Positions 26,050 through 34,776 of a DNA stretch of 64,000 bases are shown here, piece by piece. Source of the stretch: Cohnella abietis (GTDB lineage Bacteria > Bacillota > Bacilli > Paenibacillales > Paenibacillaceae). The position numbers were made by a program, and so were the translations under genes. Position 1 is the stretch's first letter. Each line of letters begins with the position of its first letter. Below the pieces are notes generated by a model that was not told the DNA's origin, searched no databases, and worked only from the letters and a program-made list of their open reading frames with translations. The DNA is taken from positions 2,950,001-3,014,000 of the forward strand of contig NZ_AP019400.1 of assembly GCF_004295585.1 (NCBI RefSeq), read 5' to 3'.

Positions 26050-27642
26050 CTAGTTCAGTTGAATTTCCTTAGCGTTGTTAAGATCCGGAAGGGCAGAGAC
26101 TTCTCCCAGGACTTGCTTAGTTACGCCTTTATCAACACCGAGAACCATAATAGCAGCGCCGCCAACGATTTTACGGCCAACCTGCATCGTTGCAATGTTG
26201 ATATCTTTCGTGCCGAGAAGCATGCCTACACGACCGATAATTCCCGGTTTGTCATGATGAGAGATCAACAGGATGTGACCTTGCGGTTCCACGTCCACTG
26301 GGAATTTATCAATTTGTGTAATCCGAGGACCGAAGCCATTAAGCGATGTACCTGCTACGAGACGTTCTTCCTTGTCCGTACGCAGTGTTACGCTAACTTG
26401 GTTTGTGAAGCCCTTAGATGCATGAGACTTCGTAATGACGATATTCACATCACGGTTTTTAGCTAGATGCAATGCGTTAACTATGTTGACTTGATCTGAA
26501 CCAAGATGATGTGCAAGCACACCTTCTACGATGTGACGAGTTAATGGCTGTGTATCAACCTCAGCCAAATCACCTGCATAAGCAATGGCAATCTCCTTCA
26601 CAGGTCCTTCTGTAATTTGTGCTGCAAAGCTACCTAGCTTCTTGCCAAGCGAGAAGTAAGGCTCGAGCTTAGAAAGAACTTCAGCTGCCACAGGAGGCAT
26701 GTTAACGGCGTTCTTGAATGGCTCACCACGTAGTATGTGAAGCAATTGCTCAGAAACGTCGATTGCTACGTTTTCTTGAGCTTCAATTGTGGAGGCACCC
26801 AAGTGAGGAGTAACGATAATTTTCGGATGAGACAAGAACGGATGATCAGCTGCAGGAGGCTCACTCTCGAATACATCGAAAGCTGCGCCAGCAACTTGAC
26901 CTGCGTCAATGGCATCAACTAGTGCTAATTCATCGATAATGCCTCCGCGCGCACAGTTAACTATACGGACACCCTTTTTAATAACGGCAAATTGATCTTT
27001 ACCGATCATGTGGCGAGTTTCAGGAGTAAGTGGAGTATGAACGGTAATGAAGTCAGCTTCGCGAATAATATCTTCAACAGATGCTTTGCGAACACCAATC
27101 TTCTCTGCACGTTCTTCTGTTAAGAAAGGATCATAGCCTAGTACATTCATTCCGAAAGCTTTCGCACGAGCAGCTACCTCGCTACCAATACGTCCCATAC
27201 CAAGAACGCCTAGTACTTTGTTGCGAAGCTCGACACCAACAAAGGATTTGCGATCCCATTCTCCGCCAACTGTTTTCAAATAAGCTTGGGGAATATGACG
27301 GGCAACAGCCATCATCATGGCAAAGGTATGCTCACAAGTGGTAATCGTGTTACCGTCTGGTGCATTAATAACGATGATACCGCGTTTTGTAGCTGCTTCC
27401 AGATCGATATTGTCGACGCCGACACCAGCACGTCCAATAACTTTTAGTTTACTACCTGCATTCATAATTTTTTCAGTAACACGTGTTTGGCTGCGCACGA
27501 GTAATGCATCATATTCGCCAATAATGGCAACGAGCTCGTCCTCGCTCAGACCTGTTTTCTTGTCAATGGAGATGTCTGATGCTTCCACTAAAAGCGAAAT
27601 ACCTAAATCACTAATTGGATCCGATACTAAAACCTTAAACAT
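26050..27642 (-). CDS. serA: D-3-phosphoglycerate dehydrogenase
   Basis: SerA oxidises 3-phosphoglycerate, the first step of serine synthesis. The 530 residues show the long form. A substrate/NAD core comes first, with GRAGVGVDNIDLEAA, the Rossmann LGMGRIGSEVAARA, the catalytic Arg in NCARGGIIDE and the His in VTPHLGAST. An intervening ASB domain and a C-terminal ACT domain (ILLISHHDKPGIIGRVGMLL) complete it. The ACT domain implies allosteric control, usually by serine. The start is preceded on the minus strand by GAAGGAGGG. The 150-base leader contains a terminator-like hairpin, so transcriptional attenuation is possible. Confidence 0.95.
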   Translation of the reverse strand: MFKVLVSDPISDLGISLLVEASDISIDKKTGLSEDELVAIIGEYDALLVRSQTRVTEKIMNAGSKLKVIGRAGVGVDNIDLEAATKRGIIVINAPDGNTITTCEHTFAMMMAVARHIPQAYLKTVGGEWDRKSFVGVELRNKVLGVLGMGRIGSEVAARAKAFGMNVLGYDPFLTEERAEKIGVRKASVEDIIREADFITVHTPLTPETRHMIGKDQFAVIKKGVRIVNCARGGIIDELALVDAIDAGQVAGAAFDVFESEPPAADHPFLSHPKIIVTPHLGASTIEAQENVAIDVSEQLLHILRGEPFKNAVNMPPVAAEVLSKLEPYFSLGKKLGSFAAQITEGPVKEIAIAYAGDLAEVDTQPLTRHIVEGVLAHHLGSDQVNIVNALHLAKNRDVNIVITKSHASKGFTNQVSVTLRTDKEERLVAGTSLNGFGPRITQIDKFPVDVEPQGHILLISHHDKPGIIGRVGMLLGTKDINIATMQVGRKIVGGAAIMVLGVDKGVTKQVLGEVSALPDLNNAKEIQLN

Positions 27643-27663
27643 AGGAAACCCTCCTTCGATCTA

Positions 27664-27725
27664 TAGAAAACACCCTCAACCGCCGCTTTCCGCATCGAGC
27701 GGACTAACGGTGCGTAGAGGGTGAC
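27664..27725 (-). terminator. Terminator-like hairpin in the serA leader (possible attenuator)
   Basis: Reading the minus strand, CACCCTC pairs with GAGGGTG around inner CCGCT/AGCGG and CCG/CGG stems, followed by TTTTCT. A smaller hairpin GTGAC/GTCAC sits just upstream. It lies between the promoter and the serA ribosome site. No T-box GGGTGGTACCGCG-type motif is seen. Confidence 0.6.
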
Positions 27726-27799
27726 TCCGTAAGGTCACTTCTTTTCATGTATCGCAAAATACGCATACGCACGAAATCAGTTCCGATTGCCTATCCTAT

Positions 27800-27827
27800 T
27801 TTATAGCAATGGGATGGACAATTGCAA
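27800..27827 (-). promoter_or_regulatory. SigA promoter of serA
   Basis: On the minus strand, TTGCAA (27827-27822), 16-base spacer, TATAAA (27805-27800), giving a leader of about 150 bases. Confidence 0.6.
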
Positions 27828-27930
27828 TGGTGAAAGTGAGACAAAATGCCATCTAATACGTAGAATGACTTAAACGATTAAAAATTACTCGCAAAAGTAT
27901 ACGAAGTCATCTCTAGAAAGGAGAGACGAT

Positions 27931-28854
27931 TTATTTATCTAAGAAAAAAAACGGAAGCTGAGGGAGCTGCTCTTTATCATAGAACCTAGATTTCATCTCA
28001 ATGAAATCTCCATTACGAACAGCATCGGTACTTGTTAATAGATCGGCGATGGCATTAAAGCTTTTGACTTTCCGCTTGTCAGCCTTGCCTGAGCTAATGA
28101 ACTGATCGATACGAGCTGTCAGGTCATGTGGTAAATAATCATCAATTTGCGGTTGTTCGGACAAATAATCCGAGGCAACTTTAATTTTGACGATAAGAGG
28201 AAGAGCCTTCCATTTCGCAATACTAAGGATACCAGAGCTAGTATACTCTCCTGGGATATCAGAATTGACTGATTCTGCCCATTTCAGCATGGAGCTATAA
28301 TATTGCTTCTGTGCAAATAGTGACTGAGAGCGACCTTCTTTATAGAAGGAATTTCCATTAAGCTTATCCATTACCATGTCAGCAGTACCTTCATTTGCAG
28401 TCGTGGCAGCCTTGGAGAAGCTTTCCTGGAATAACTTAAGACTTTTCAGATAGCTAGCTTGTGAATTACTTAATTGCGGAGAGATTGGCGCCACATATAC
28501 TTTTTTGATTGCATCATATTTACGCTGAGCAGATTTTGCTAATTCCTTCATAGATGCTGACCGATCGGCCGTTGAATCCGATAGCCATTTATTCTGGGCT
28601 ACTAACAAATCGTTTTGAAATTCCCGATAGGGCAAAAATACGGTATGATAGAAAGAAACTAAATCTTGCTGCTGGTAAGCATTAATTGGAGGAGAGGTAG
28701 TAGTTGCTTCCGTTGTCTGTTCGGTCGTATACTTGGCTTGTTCTCGCTCGGAGCCGACTTTAACACCATAGAAAAAAGCGCCAACTGCGATGATAAGCAT
28801 AAGTAAGAAAGCTAATGAAAACATAAGATCTGATCTGTTTAGACGCTTTTCCAT
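27931..28854 (-). CDS. Membrane-anchored extracytoplasmic protein, unknown
   Basis: I do not recognise a domain. The 307-residue product begins with a short basic cytoplasmic end (MEKRLNRSD), a single membrane anchor (residues 11-31) and a Thr/Glu-rich linker. A mostly helical extracytoplasmic domain follows. The arrangement resembles a signal anchor rather than a cleaved signal peptide. The ribosome site on the minus strand is AAAGGAGC. It diverges from the CPBP protease gene on the plus strand. There are no cysteines in the mature part. A cell-envelope role is only inference. Confidence 0.75.
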   Translation of the reverse strand: MEKRLNRSDLMFSLAFLLMLIIAVGAFFYGVKVGSEREQAKYTTEQTTEATTTSPPINAYQQQDLVSFYHTVFLPYREFQNDLLVAQNKWLSDSTADRSASMKELAKSAQRKYDAIKKVYVAPISPQLSNSQASYLKSLKLFQESFSKAATTANEGTADMVMDKLNGNSFYKEGRSQSLFAQKQYYSSMLKWAESVNSDIPGEYTSSGILSIAKWKALPLIVKIKVASDYLSEQPQIDDYLPHDLTARIDQFISSGKADKRKVKSFNAIADLLTSTDAVRNGDFIEMKSRFYDKEQLPQLPFFFLDK

Positions 28855-28955
28855 CGGTTGCTCCTTTAAACGGTCATTGTTAGTTGATAGGTAGTCCTAG
28901 TATAGAAAAAAAAAGTGCGCTTGAACATACAAAAATTCACAACATTCGAGGGAAT

Positions 28956-29552
28956 ATGAGAAAATTTGATTTTCGTAACATCAAGATTCGCAAAGTGACC
29001 GTTGACGAGCTGAATGACAAAATGCTTTTGGCCAATTTGTATATGACGCAGGCGCTTACTCTTATTATCGGTATCATATGGGTTTTATTTCAGGGTAGAA
29101 ATCCTCTTTCTTTTTTTAAGCTCCCCATTGATAGTAATTTTTTGTGGTGGGGTGCGGGACTCGCTGTAGTCGTATTAATATTTGATTTAGGAATTTCTCG
29201 TTTTGTACCAGAGGATGCAGCGGATGATGGTGGGGTAAACGAAAGGGTATTCGGTAATAGAGCTGTGTGGCATATTGCTGTCATTTCTTTAGTTGTGGCG
29301 ATTTGTGAAGAAATATTGTTTCGTGGGGCAATTCAGCATGCATTTGGTCCTTATTGGACAAGTATTATTTTTGCTGCTATACACGTCAGGTACCTACGTC
29401 ATTGGATTCCGACAGGTCTGGTGTTTATAATTAGCTACGGACTTGGTTGGATTATGATTCAATCAGGAACACTGTGGGCACCTATTATTGCACATTTTCT
29501 AATCGACTTCGTAATGGGATGTATTTTACGTTTTCGGAGGGAAGAGAAATGA
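28956..29552 (+). CDS. CPBP-family intramembrane metalloprotease
   Basis: A 198-residue polytopic protein of the CAAX/Abi (CPBP) family. The three catalytic motifs are in order: EE with Arg (E118-E119, R123 in CEEILFRGAIQH), H143 in FAAIHVR, and H180 with D184 in APIIAHFLIDF. B. subtilis has the homologue ypbD in this region. The substrate is unknown. ATG at 28956 follows CGAGGGAAT; an upstream in-frame ATG at 28884 has no ribosome site. Its stop overlaps the start of the next small membrane protein (ATGA), so they are co-translated. Confidence 0.9.
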   Translation: MRKFDFRNIKIRKVTVDELNDKMLLANLYMTQALTLIIGIIWVLFQGRNPLSFFKLPIDSNFLWWGAGLAVVVLIFDLGISRFVPEDAADDGGVNERVFGNRAVWHIAVISLVVAICEEILFRGAIQHAFGPYWTSIIFAAIHVRYLRHWIPTGLVFIISYGLGWIMIQSGTLWAPIIAHFLIDFVMGCILRFRREEK

Positions 29553-29845
29553 AAGACGAAGAAAATTCGTCATCGGTATGGAGTAAATATTTGGCTGCTA
29601 AAGAGTCTGCCTTTGGCTCAACTCAAGAAGATGATATTCATCTTTCTTTAGAGGAGTTAGAGGCTGTTATCGCTGAGACGGCTGCTTCCTCAGGCTTGCC
29701 AGAAACGGGTATGCCCCCGCGTTCAAATGTGCATCCTTCATCGCGCAGACAGCTATCACGGTGGTTTTATTTAGCATTAGTTGTCCTTTTCTCAGCATTG
29801 GTCATTGGTCTATTCTGGTGGGGGCGTGAGCATTATGCTGAATAG
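29549..29845 (+). CDS. Small single-pass membrane protein, unknown
   Basis: The 98-residue product has a polar, acidic N-terminal 65 residues (DIHLSLEELEAVIAETAASS) and one C-terminal membrane helix (WFYLALVVLFSALVIGLFWW), i.e. a tail-anchored layout. The start ATG overlaps the stop of the CPBP protease gene and the pair ends at a strong terminator. Linkage suggests it works with, or is processed by, the protease; that is inference. Confidence 0.75.
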   Translation: MKDEENSSSVWSKYLAAKESAFGSTQEDDIHLSLEELEAVIAETAASSGLPETGMPPRSNVHPSSRRQLSRWFYLALVVLFSALVIGLFWWGREHYAE

Positions 29846-29857
29846 CTCCATAAAAAT

Positions 29858-29901
29858 AAAAGGCTGCTTCCTATTCCCGCAAAGGGTGGAAGCAGCCTTT
29901 T
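29858..29901. terminator. Bidirectional terminator
   Basis: AAAAGGCTGCTTCC (29858-29871) pairs with GGAAGCAGCCTTTT (29888-29901). It lies between convergent genes and has T runs on both strands. Confidence 0.92.
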
Positions 29902-29911
29902 CTATAAGTCA

Positions 29912-30769
29912 TTATAGCTCTGTGTCAATTGCATCAGGGTCAACGAAAGAATAGCCTTTTTGTTCAAGCTGTGTCAGCAGGCTATCTAATGCTTTGGCGG
30001 TCCATGGAAGCTCGTGCATTAGGATGTTACTTCCTGGGTGCAGCTGTTCCAATACATTATCGATAACAGCCTGAGGTCTTTTTGCTTCAGGGGTTTTGGC
30101 CATGTTCCAATCCAGGGAGCCGTTGGACCAAGTCATGAATAATAAGCCGTTATCCTTGGAAATTTGACGAACTGCATCATTAGACGATCCGAAAGGTGGA
30201 CGAAAGAAAACCGGTGTTTTTCCCGTTATCTCCTTAACGATGGCTTGGACATTCTCAATTTGCTCTTTGATTTTGGGCTCTTTTTCTTTCTTAAGCTCGA
30301 TGTGGTCCCAAGAATGATTTCCAATGATTTGCTTGCGGTCATCTATTACTTTAAGTAATTCAGGATTTGCCTTTACTCTGTAGCCATTAACGAAAAAAAT
30401 GGCCCTTGCATTATGTTTGTCAAGAATATCCAGAAGAGGATCTAATGTTTCGGGAGCTTTAGGTCCATCATCGAAAGTAAGCAGCACGACTTTATTTTCT
30501 GTTTTTTCCTTATCGATGGGAACGATAAAATAATTTTTGTTCATACGGTAGGTTTTCTCAACCTTTACTGCATCTGGCGTTGAGCTAGGCTCGTTTGCCT
30601 CTGGAGAGGCAGACGACGATGCTGAGGGAAGAATGGTCTGTGAAGGCTCTGGCGTCATCTGAGTGGCTGGTGCTTGTGAGGCAGTGTTATCCGGTGCTGC
30701 ATTGTTGCCGCATGCGACAAGAGCTAACAGCAATAGGCTCGTACAACTTGTAATCAATGCTCGTTTCAA
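29912..30769 (-). CDS. Polysaccharide deacetylase lipoprotein
   Basis: A secreted carbohydrate esterase family 4 protein that removes acetyl groups from cell-wall sugars. The N-terminus is a lipoprotein signal (LLLLALVAC lipobox) followed by a Ser/Pro-rich linker of about 50 residues. The NodB domain carries TFDDGPKAPET (catalytic base and metal Asp), the metal His residues in GNHSWDHIEL, RPPFGSSND, and a C-terminal LMHELPWTAKAL. TTG at 30769 follows GGAGGAG on the minus strand, giving 285 residues. Which glycan is acted on cannot be told; peptidoglycan is usual for this type. Confidence 0.92.
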   Translation of the reverse strand: MKRALITSCTSLLLLALVACGNNAAPDNTASQAPATQMTPEPSQTILPSASSSASPEANEPSSTPDAVKVEKTYRMNKNYFIVPIDKEKTENKVVLLTFDDGPKAPETLDPLLDILDKHNARAIFFVNGYRVKANPELLKVIDDRKQIIGNHSWDHIELKKEKEPKIKEQIENVQAIVKEITGKTPVFFRPPFGSSNDAVRQISKDNGLLFMTWSNGSLDWNMAKTPEAKRPQAVIDNVLEQLHPGSNILMHELPWTAKALDSLLTQLEQKGYSFVDPDAIDTEL

Positions 30770-30914
30770 ATAAATCTCCTCCGTCTGCGTACATTTCATT
30801 TTGCTCGATTGTATCATAATTCACCCATTTTTCGACAAGTGACGCACTTCCTTATTTTGATGGGCATGTCCTTAGCTTACTCGGTCACAATAAAGATATT
30901 AAGGAGGTGGACAA

Positions 30915-31262
30915 ATGAAAATCGGAACATTTGTTATGGGTGGATTAGCAGGTGCTGCTGTAGTAATGATGATTCAGCGCAATCAGATGATGTCGGCCGT
31001 TGCAGCGGGCGTAGGGCATAATTTGAAAGAGCGAATGAGTGGTATGAAGGACAATGCCATTGAAAAAGGACTTAACATGAAATTTGCTAGTAGCTTCAAA
31101 AATGCAACAGATAACCGTAGCAATACCGGTAGCAAATCGAAACAATCATCTTCCTCGTATGAGAGTGGTTTGGACGAAGTTGAGAAGCTTGCACGGCAGG
31201 ATCCTGACGTATCCGACGAAATTAATTCTATATTAGAGCAGAATGGACATCACACGAATTAA
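30915..31262 (+). CDS. Small membrane-anchored protein, YtxH-like architecture
   Basis: The 115 residues begin with a Gly/Ala-rich hydrophobic segment (GTFVMGGLAGAAVVMMIQ) and continue as a charged, Ser-rich helical chain. That resembles YtxH-type stress proteins, but no family signature is certain. TAAGGAGGTGG lies just upstream of the ATG. It stands alone, followed by a strong terminator, and diverges from the deacetylase gene. Confidence 0.7.
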   Translation: MKIGTFVMGGLAGAAVVMMIQRNQMMSAVAAGVGHNLKERMSGMKDNAIEKGLNMKFASSFKNATDNRSNTGSKSKQSSSSYESGLDEVEKLARQDPDVSDEINSILEQNGHHTN

Positions 31263-31282
31263 TCATCTTAGAATAAAATGAA

Positions 31283-31327
31283 GGCACCGTTATCCCTAAT
31301 TAAGGGAAAAGCGGTGCCGTTTTTTTG
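31283..31327 (+). terminator. Intrinsic terminator
   Basis: GGCACCG (31283-31289) pairs with CGGTGCC (31312-31318), with an inner CCCT/AGGG stem, then eight T residues. Confidence 0.92.
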
Positions 31328-31452
31328 CTTTATGAGGGTTTTCCCTAGTGCATTTCGTTGGGAGAAGTGATAACATGATTTCAAGAAAGTTTCATTCACG
31401 CATTATATGCTTAATCATAAGCTGTTATCACCCACAGAAGGAGGATCCTGTT

Positions 31453-32052
31453 ATGAGGATGGAGCGGCTTAGCCAGGACAAAATTCGGATTTTCCTCACG
31501 TTCGATGATTTGACTGAGCGCGGGATCCAAAAGGAAGACATGTGGCGAGAAATTCCTAAAGTGCATGAGCTTTTCAGCGAAATGATGGATCAAGCCTATA
31601 ACGAGCTAGGATTCGATGCTTCCGGTCCACTTGCTGTCGAAGTATTCGCCATGCCTGCACAAGGAATGGTTGTCATCGTCACAAGAGGAAAGCTTGAGAG
31701 AGACTCGGATTCCGCCACGGAAGAGGAAGAAGAAGTTTATGAAATGGAAGTTACGCTTGAACAAAGCGAAGCCATCATATATCGATTCAGAGATATTGAA
31801 GACGCTATCGGTGCTGCCAAGACGTTAGTCGGTCATGTGACGGATGAAGGAAGCATGTATCGTTATCAGAATCAGTGGATTCTCTGCTTTGATCCTGCGG
31901 GTATGGAGAGCTCCGGCTATCACGCTGTCATTGCTGTACTGGCGGAGTACGGAGAAGCAACATCCATTACTCCAGCAGTTTTAGAGGAATATGGTAAATT
32001 AATTATAGCGACTAACGCGGTGAAGGTTTTAGCAGAGAATTTTGCGGATTAA
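31453..32052 (+). CDS. mecA: Adaptor protein MecA (MecA/YpbH family)
   Basis: MecA-type adaptors deliver substrates such as ComK to the ClpC ATPase and so restrain competence and other regulators. The N-terminal substrate-binding domain starts MRMERLSQDKIRIFLTFDDL. After an acidic linker (EEEEEVYEMEV) comes the ClpC-binding domain, with YRFRDIEDAIGAAK and YRYQNQWILCFD. The 199 residues and the position match YpbH/MecA of Bacillus. ATG at 31453 has GGAGGA nine bases upstream. A hairpin terminator follows. Confidence 0.9.
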   Translation: MRMERLSQDKIRIFLTFDDLTERGIQKEDMWREIPKVHELFSEMMDQAYNELGFDASGPLAVEVFAMPAQGMVVIVTRGKLERDSDSATEEEEEVYEMEVTLEQSEAIIYRFRDIEDAIGAAKTLVGHVTDEGSMYRYQNQWILCFDPAGMESSGYHAVIAVLAEYGEATSITPAVLEEYGKLIIATNAVKVLAENFAD

Positions 32053-32089
32053 CAATAATGCGACTGAATTTAACCTTTCTGAAACAATT

Positions 32090-32140
32090 AAAAGAACATT
32101 TTTGCGAAAAAGACCATTTTTCGTAAAATGTTCTTTTTTT
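32090..32140 (+). terminator. Intrinsic terminator after mecA
   Basis: AAAGAACATTTT pairs with AAAATGTTCTTT, with an inner CGAAAAA/TTTTTCG stem, ending in a T run. Confidence 0.9.
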
Positions 32141-32165
32141 ATGAGTAGTGTTTTGCTGTTATAAT
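32137..32165 (+). promoter_or_regulatory. Candidate promoter of prsW (extended -10)
   Basis: TGTTATAAT (32157-32165) is an extended -10; the -35 region (TTTTAT) is poor. The transcript would carry the hairpin at 32.2 kb in its leader. Confidence 0.5.
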
Positions 32166-32188
32166 AGACGGAGTCTCGTTGACTTGAA

Positions 32189-32257
32189 CGATCACTCATC
32201 TGATCGCTCGATACAAACGTGTACAGCCGTCCTAAGAACGGCGAAGCCGTTTACTTG
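32189..32257 (+). repeat. 5'-leader hairpin element, copy 1 (before prsW)
   Basis: CGATCA/TGATCG forms a first small stem. Then GATACAAACGT (32210-32220), GCCGT/ACGGC stem (32226-32230 / 32238-32242) and GAAGCCGTTTACTTG (32243-32257) follow, the AAACG and CGTTT blocks able to close an outer stem. Shares blocks with copies before der and before the gene at 60.18 kb. Ends 20 bases before the prsW ATG. Confidence 0.65.
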
Positions 32258-32277
32258 ACGGGAAGGGGGAACAGATT

Positions 32278-32973
32278 ATGCTACTCATATCGATATTGGC
32301 TGCTGCGATCGTACCTGGAATTGCTTTAATGGCGTATTTCTATTGGAAGGATCGCTATGATGCTGAGCCACTCTCGATTGTGCTTAGGATGTTCCTTACC
32401 GGTGCTTTAATTGTTCTGCCAATTATGATCGTACAGCGAGGGCTAACTTTGTGGCTGGGCGACTCGCCTTTTACTTTTTCTTTTATTATCTCGGCTGGAG
32501 TCGAAGAGTTTTTCAAATGGTTTGTCCTTTACCACATCATATATAATCATACTGAGTTTGACGAACCGTATGATGGCATTTTATATGCCGTAGCAGTATC
32601 ACTTGGATTTGCAACCTTAGAAAACGTGTTATATGCATTTATGCAGCCTTCATCGTTTGGATCGCTCATGATGCGAGCTTTTCTTCCAGTGTCTGGGCAT
32701 GCCTTGTTCGGAGTATTTATGGGTTATTCATTTGGCCGCGCCAAATTTTCCGTTGGCAGTAAAATTAGACTTCACCTTTGGCTAGCCTTATTGCTGCCAA
32801 TTATATGGCATGGATTTTATGATTTTATGCTGCTTACAGTACCAGCAACTTGGATCTGGCTGGTCGTTCCATTTATGTTCGCGCTCTGGTTCGGAGGGAT
32901 GCGTAAGGTGAATAGTGCGAATGCTGTGTCACCCTTTCGCTTCTTAAAGCGAGAAGAAGAGATTAAATCTTAA
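32278..32973 (+). CDS. prsW: Intramembrane metalloprotease PrsW
   Basis: PrsW cuts the anti-sigma factor RsiW at site 1 in Bacillus, which releases SigW under envelope stress. The 231-residue protein has about seven membrane helices and the family motifs EEFFKW (E76-E77), the Glu in LGFATLENVLYA, SGHALFGV (H141) and WHGFYDF (H178). ATG at 32278 follows GGGAAGGGGGA. No rsiW/sigW lies nearby in this window, so its substrate here is uncertain. The leader carries the dispersed hairpin element. Confidence 0.92.
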   Translation: MLLISILAAAIVPGIALMAYFYWKDRYDAEPLSIVLRMFLTGALIVLPIMIVQRGLTLWLGDSPFTFSFIISAGVEEFFKWFVLYHIIYNHTEFDEPYDGILYAVAVSLGFATLENVLYAFMQPSSFGSLMMRAFLPVSGHALFGVFMGYSFGRAKFSVGSKIRLHLWLALLLPIIWHGFYDFMLLTVPATWIWLVVPFMFALWFGGMRKVNSANAVSPFRFLKREEEIKS

Positions 32974-33023
32974 TCGAACCGTCTATACTGGGTGTGGGAA
33001 TATCTGGTGTAGGGGGGAGCTGC

Positions 33024-33185
33024 ATGTTGTCTGTTCGGCATAAAGTAACGATACGGTGCAATCGATGCAATGAGAAGTTCATTTTGCGAGGTCGCAAAGA
33101 AAGAGGACGTGTAGACACCGGATTTAAAATGTGCCTATGCAGTAATGCTGAGGATTTCGCAATTGAAGAGGAAGCACTTTTCTAA
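33024..33185 (+). CDS. Small cysteine-rich protein, unknown
   Basis: A 53-residue basic protein with CNRC near the N-terminus and CLC further on (four cysteines, CxxC...CxC), which could bind a metal. ATG at 33024 is preceded by GGGGGGAG. It follows prsW closely and may be cotranscribed. I recognise no family. The dispersed hairpin repeat begins right after its stop codon. Confidence 0.6.
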   Translation: MLSVRHKVTIRCNRCNEKFILRGRKERGRVDTGFKMCLCSNAEDFAIEEEALF

Positions 33186-33289
33186 GGTATTCAGTATGCA
33201 TAAGCTTCGCGCTTATGCACTCCTGAATACCCTCCGACATAAACATTCTTTCGCTATCCATAAGACAGCGAAAGAATGTTTATGCTTGG
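33186..33289 (+). repeat. Two-hairpin dispersed element, copy 1
   Basis: Hairpin A: GGTATTCAG (33186) with CTGAATACC (33223), inner GCATAAGC/GCTTATGC. Hairpin B: CATAAACATTCTTTCGCT (33238-33255) with its exact complement at 33267-33284, then CTTGG. Copies 2 and 3 at 34.9 and 38.9 kb keep TCCGACATAAACA and TGTTTATGCTTG but differ in the stem with paired changes. Confidence 0.8.
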
Positions 33290-33403
33290 AAGAAGGGTGT
33301 TTCTTTCTTTTTGTTATACAAAACAATGTCGAGCGCATAAAGTTGGAGTCTTCTTCCCACAATAATGGGCATACCGTCTGGGAATGAAAGGGGTCGACTT
33401 TTC

Positions 33404-34765
33404 ATGTATGCTCGTTTAAGCTCCATCCTGTTTCCGATCGCAACTATTTTGTTTATTGGTGCTATTTTTTGGGGGTATCAGGAGCATCAGGAAAAAAATT
33501 CTGTTCTCATCAAAGCAGAAAATCAATATCAGCGAGCGTTCCATGGTTTGAGTCATAATATGGGGCGCCTTCATGATCAGCTGGGGCAAACCTTGGCTGT
33601 GTCCGCTACCTCCCAAGGAATGCAACGCAAAGGCTTAGTTAATATTTGGAGATTAACAAGCGAAGCTCAGAACGACATTAACCAGCTACCTCTGGCGCTT
33701 CTACCGTTCAATAAAGCAGAGGAGTTCCTGACGCGAGTTTCTAGCTTCGCCTACCGTACGGCTGTTAGAGATCTAACTAAGCAGCCTATGACTCCGGAAG
33801 AGCTGAAGACAATGAAGTCCTTGTACAAGACGGCTTCTTCCGTTAACAACGAGATTGGCAAGGTTCAGGATGCGGTAATAGGTGACCATCTGCGTTGGAT
33901 GGATGTAGAGGTAGCTATTGCTAGCGAGAATGGACCTAATGACAACTCTATAATTGACGGATTCAAGTCTGTAGACAAGCAAATGGGGGCCTATCCTGAG
34001 AATGAGTGGGGTCCATCGGCTCTCTCGGCTGATCGTAAGCTTTCTTCTGCTGCTTTGGACGGGAGAGACATGACGGCAGATGAAATTAAGAAGAAGGCGA
34101 TCGACTTCCTGGGACATCAAGCTTCAGGTAAGGATGTTAAGGTAACCGAGGAAGGGAGTAAAACAGATATTCCGGCGTATTCCGTGTCTGTAAAGGGTCA
34201 AGATGATACGCATATTCAGTTGGACTATACACGCAAGGGGGGCCACCTTCTCTGGTTCATGAATCCACGTGAAGTCAAAGCCCGCAAGCTCGATTTTGAC
34301 ACGGCACGCAATAAAGCCACTCAATTTCTAGTTCGCCACGATTTGAAGGATATGAGTCCCATTACTTACGACGAATATGATCATGTAGCTGTGTTTACCT
34401 TCGTACACAAGATTGACGATGTGAAAATATATCCAGAGAAAGTAACAGCTCGTGTCGCACTTGATAATGGTGAAATTGTTGGGCTGCAGGCATCAGATTT
34501 TGTATTTGCCAAAAAGCTTCTGACTCCGGGAAAAGCAAAAATTACGAAGGAGCAGGCAGAAAAAGGGCTTAATCCCGATTTCAAGGTACATGAGTATTCT
34601 CTGGCTGTTATCGAGAATGATATGCGCCAGCCGGTGCTGTGCCATGAATTTATAGGTACGATTAATGACCATCGCTACCGTATTTTCATGAGTGCTGAGA
34701 CAGGAATTGAAGAGAATATTGAAGAAATTCCAGACTCGGCAAAAGGGATATATTCAAGTAAATAG
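33404..34765 (+). CDS. ypeB: Germination protein YpeB
   Basis: YpeB is a spore inner-membrane protein that stabilises and localises the cortex-lytic enzyme SleB. The 453 residues have an N-terminal membrane anchor (LFPIATILFIGAIFWGY), a helical N-terminal domain with the conserved LLPFNKAEEFLTRVSSFAYR, and PepSY-type repeats in the C-terminal half (DEIKKKAIDFLG..., FDTARNKATQFLV, ITKEQAEKGL). ATG at 33404 follows GAAAGGGGTCG. In Bacillus sleB directly precedes ypeB; here the upstream place holds a small cysteine-rich gene and a repeat element, so SleB must be elsewhere if present. Confidence 0.94.
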   Translation: MYARLSSILFPIATILFIGAIFWGYQEHQEKNSVLIKAENQYQRAFHGLSHNMGRLHDQLGQTLAVSATSQGMQRKGLVNIWRLTSEAQNDINQLPLALLPFNKAEEFLTRVSSFAYRTAVRDLTKQPMTPEELKTMKSLYKTASSVNNEIGKVQDAVIGDHLRWMDVEVAIASENGPNDNSIIDGFKSVDKQMGAYPENEWGPSALSADRKLSSAALDGRDMTADEIKKKAIDFLGHQASGKDVKVTEEGSKTDIPAYSVSVKGQDDTHIQLDYTRKGGHLLWFMNPREVKARKLDFDTARNKATQFLVRHDLKDMSPITYDEYDHVAVFTFVHKIDDVKIYPEKVTARVALDNGEIVGLQASDFVFAKKLLTPGKAKITKEQAEKGLNPDFKVHEYSLAVIENDMRQPVLCHEFIGTINDHRYRIFMSAETGIEENIEEIPDSAKGIYSSK

Positions 34766-34776
34766 GTTTAACTAAT

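Noticed and set aside
27643..27830. T-box leader for serA
   Set aside because: The conserved T-box sequence and a specifier stem are not visible; only a terminator-like hairpin is supported.
33145..33387. 80-codon protein after the Cys-rich gene
   Set aside because: It is made of the two-hairpin repeat element read in one frame.
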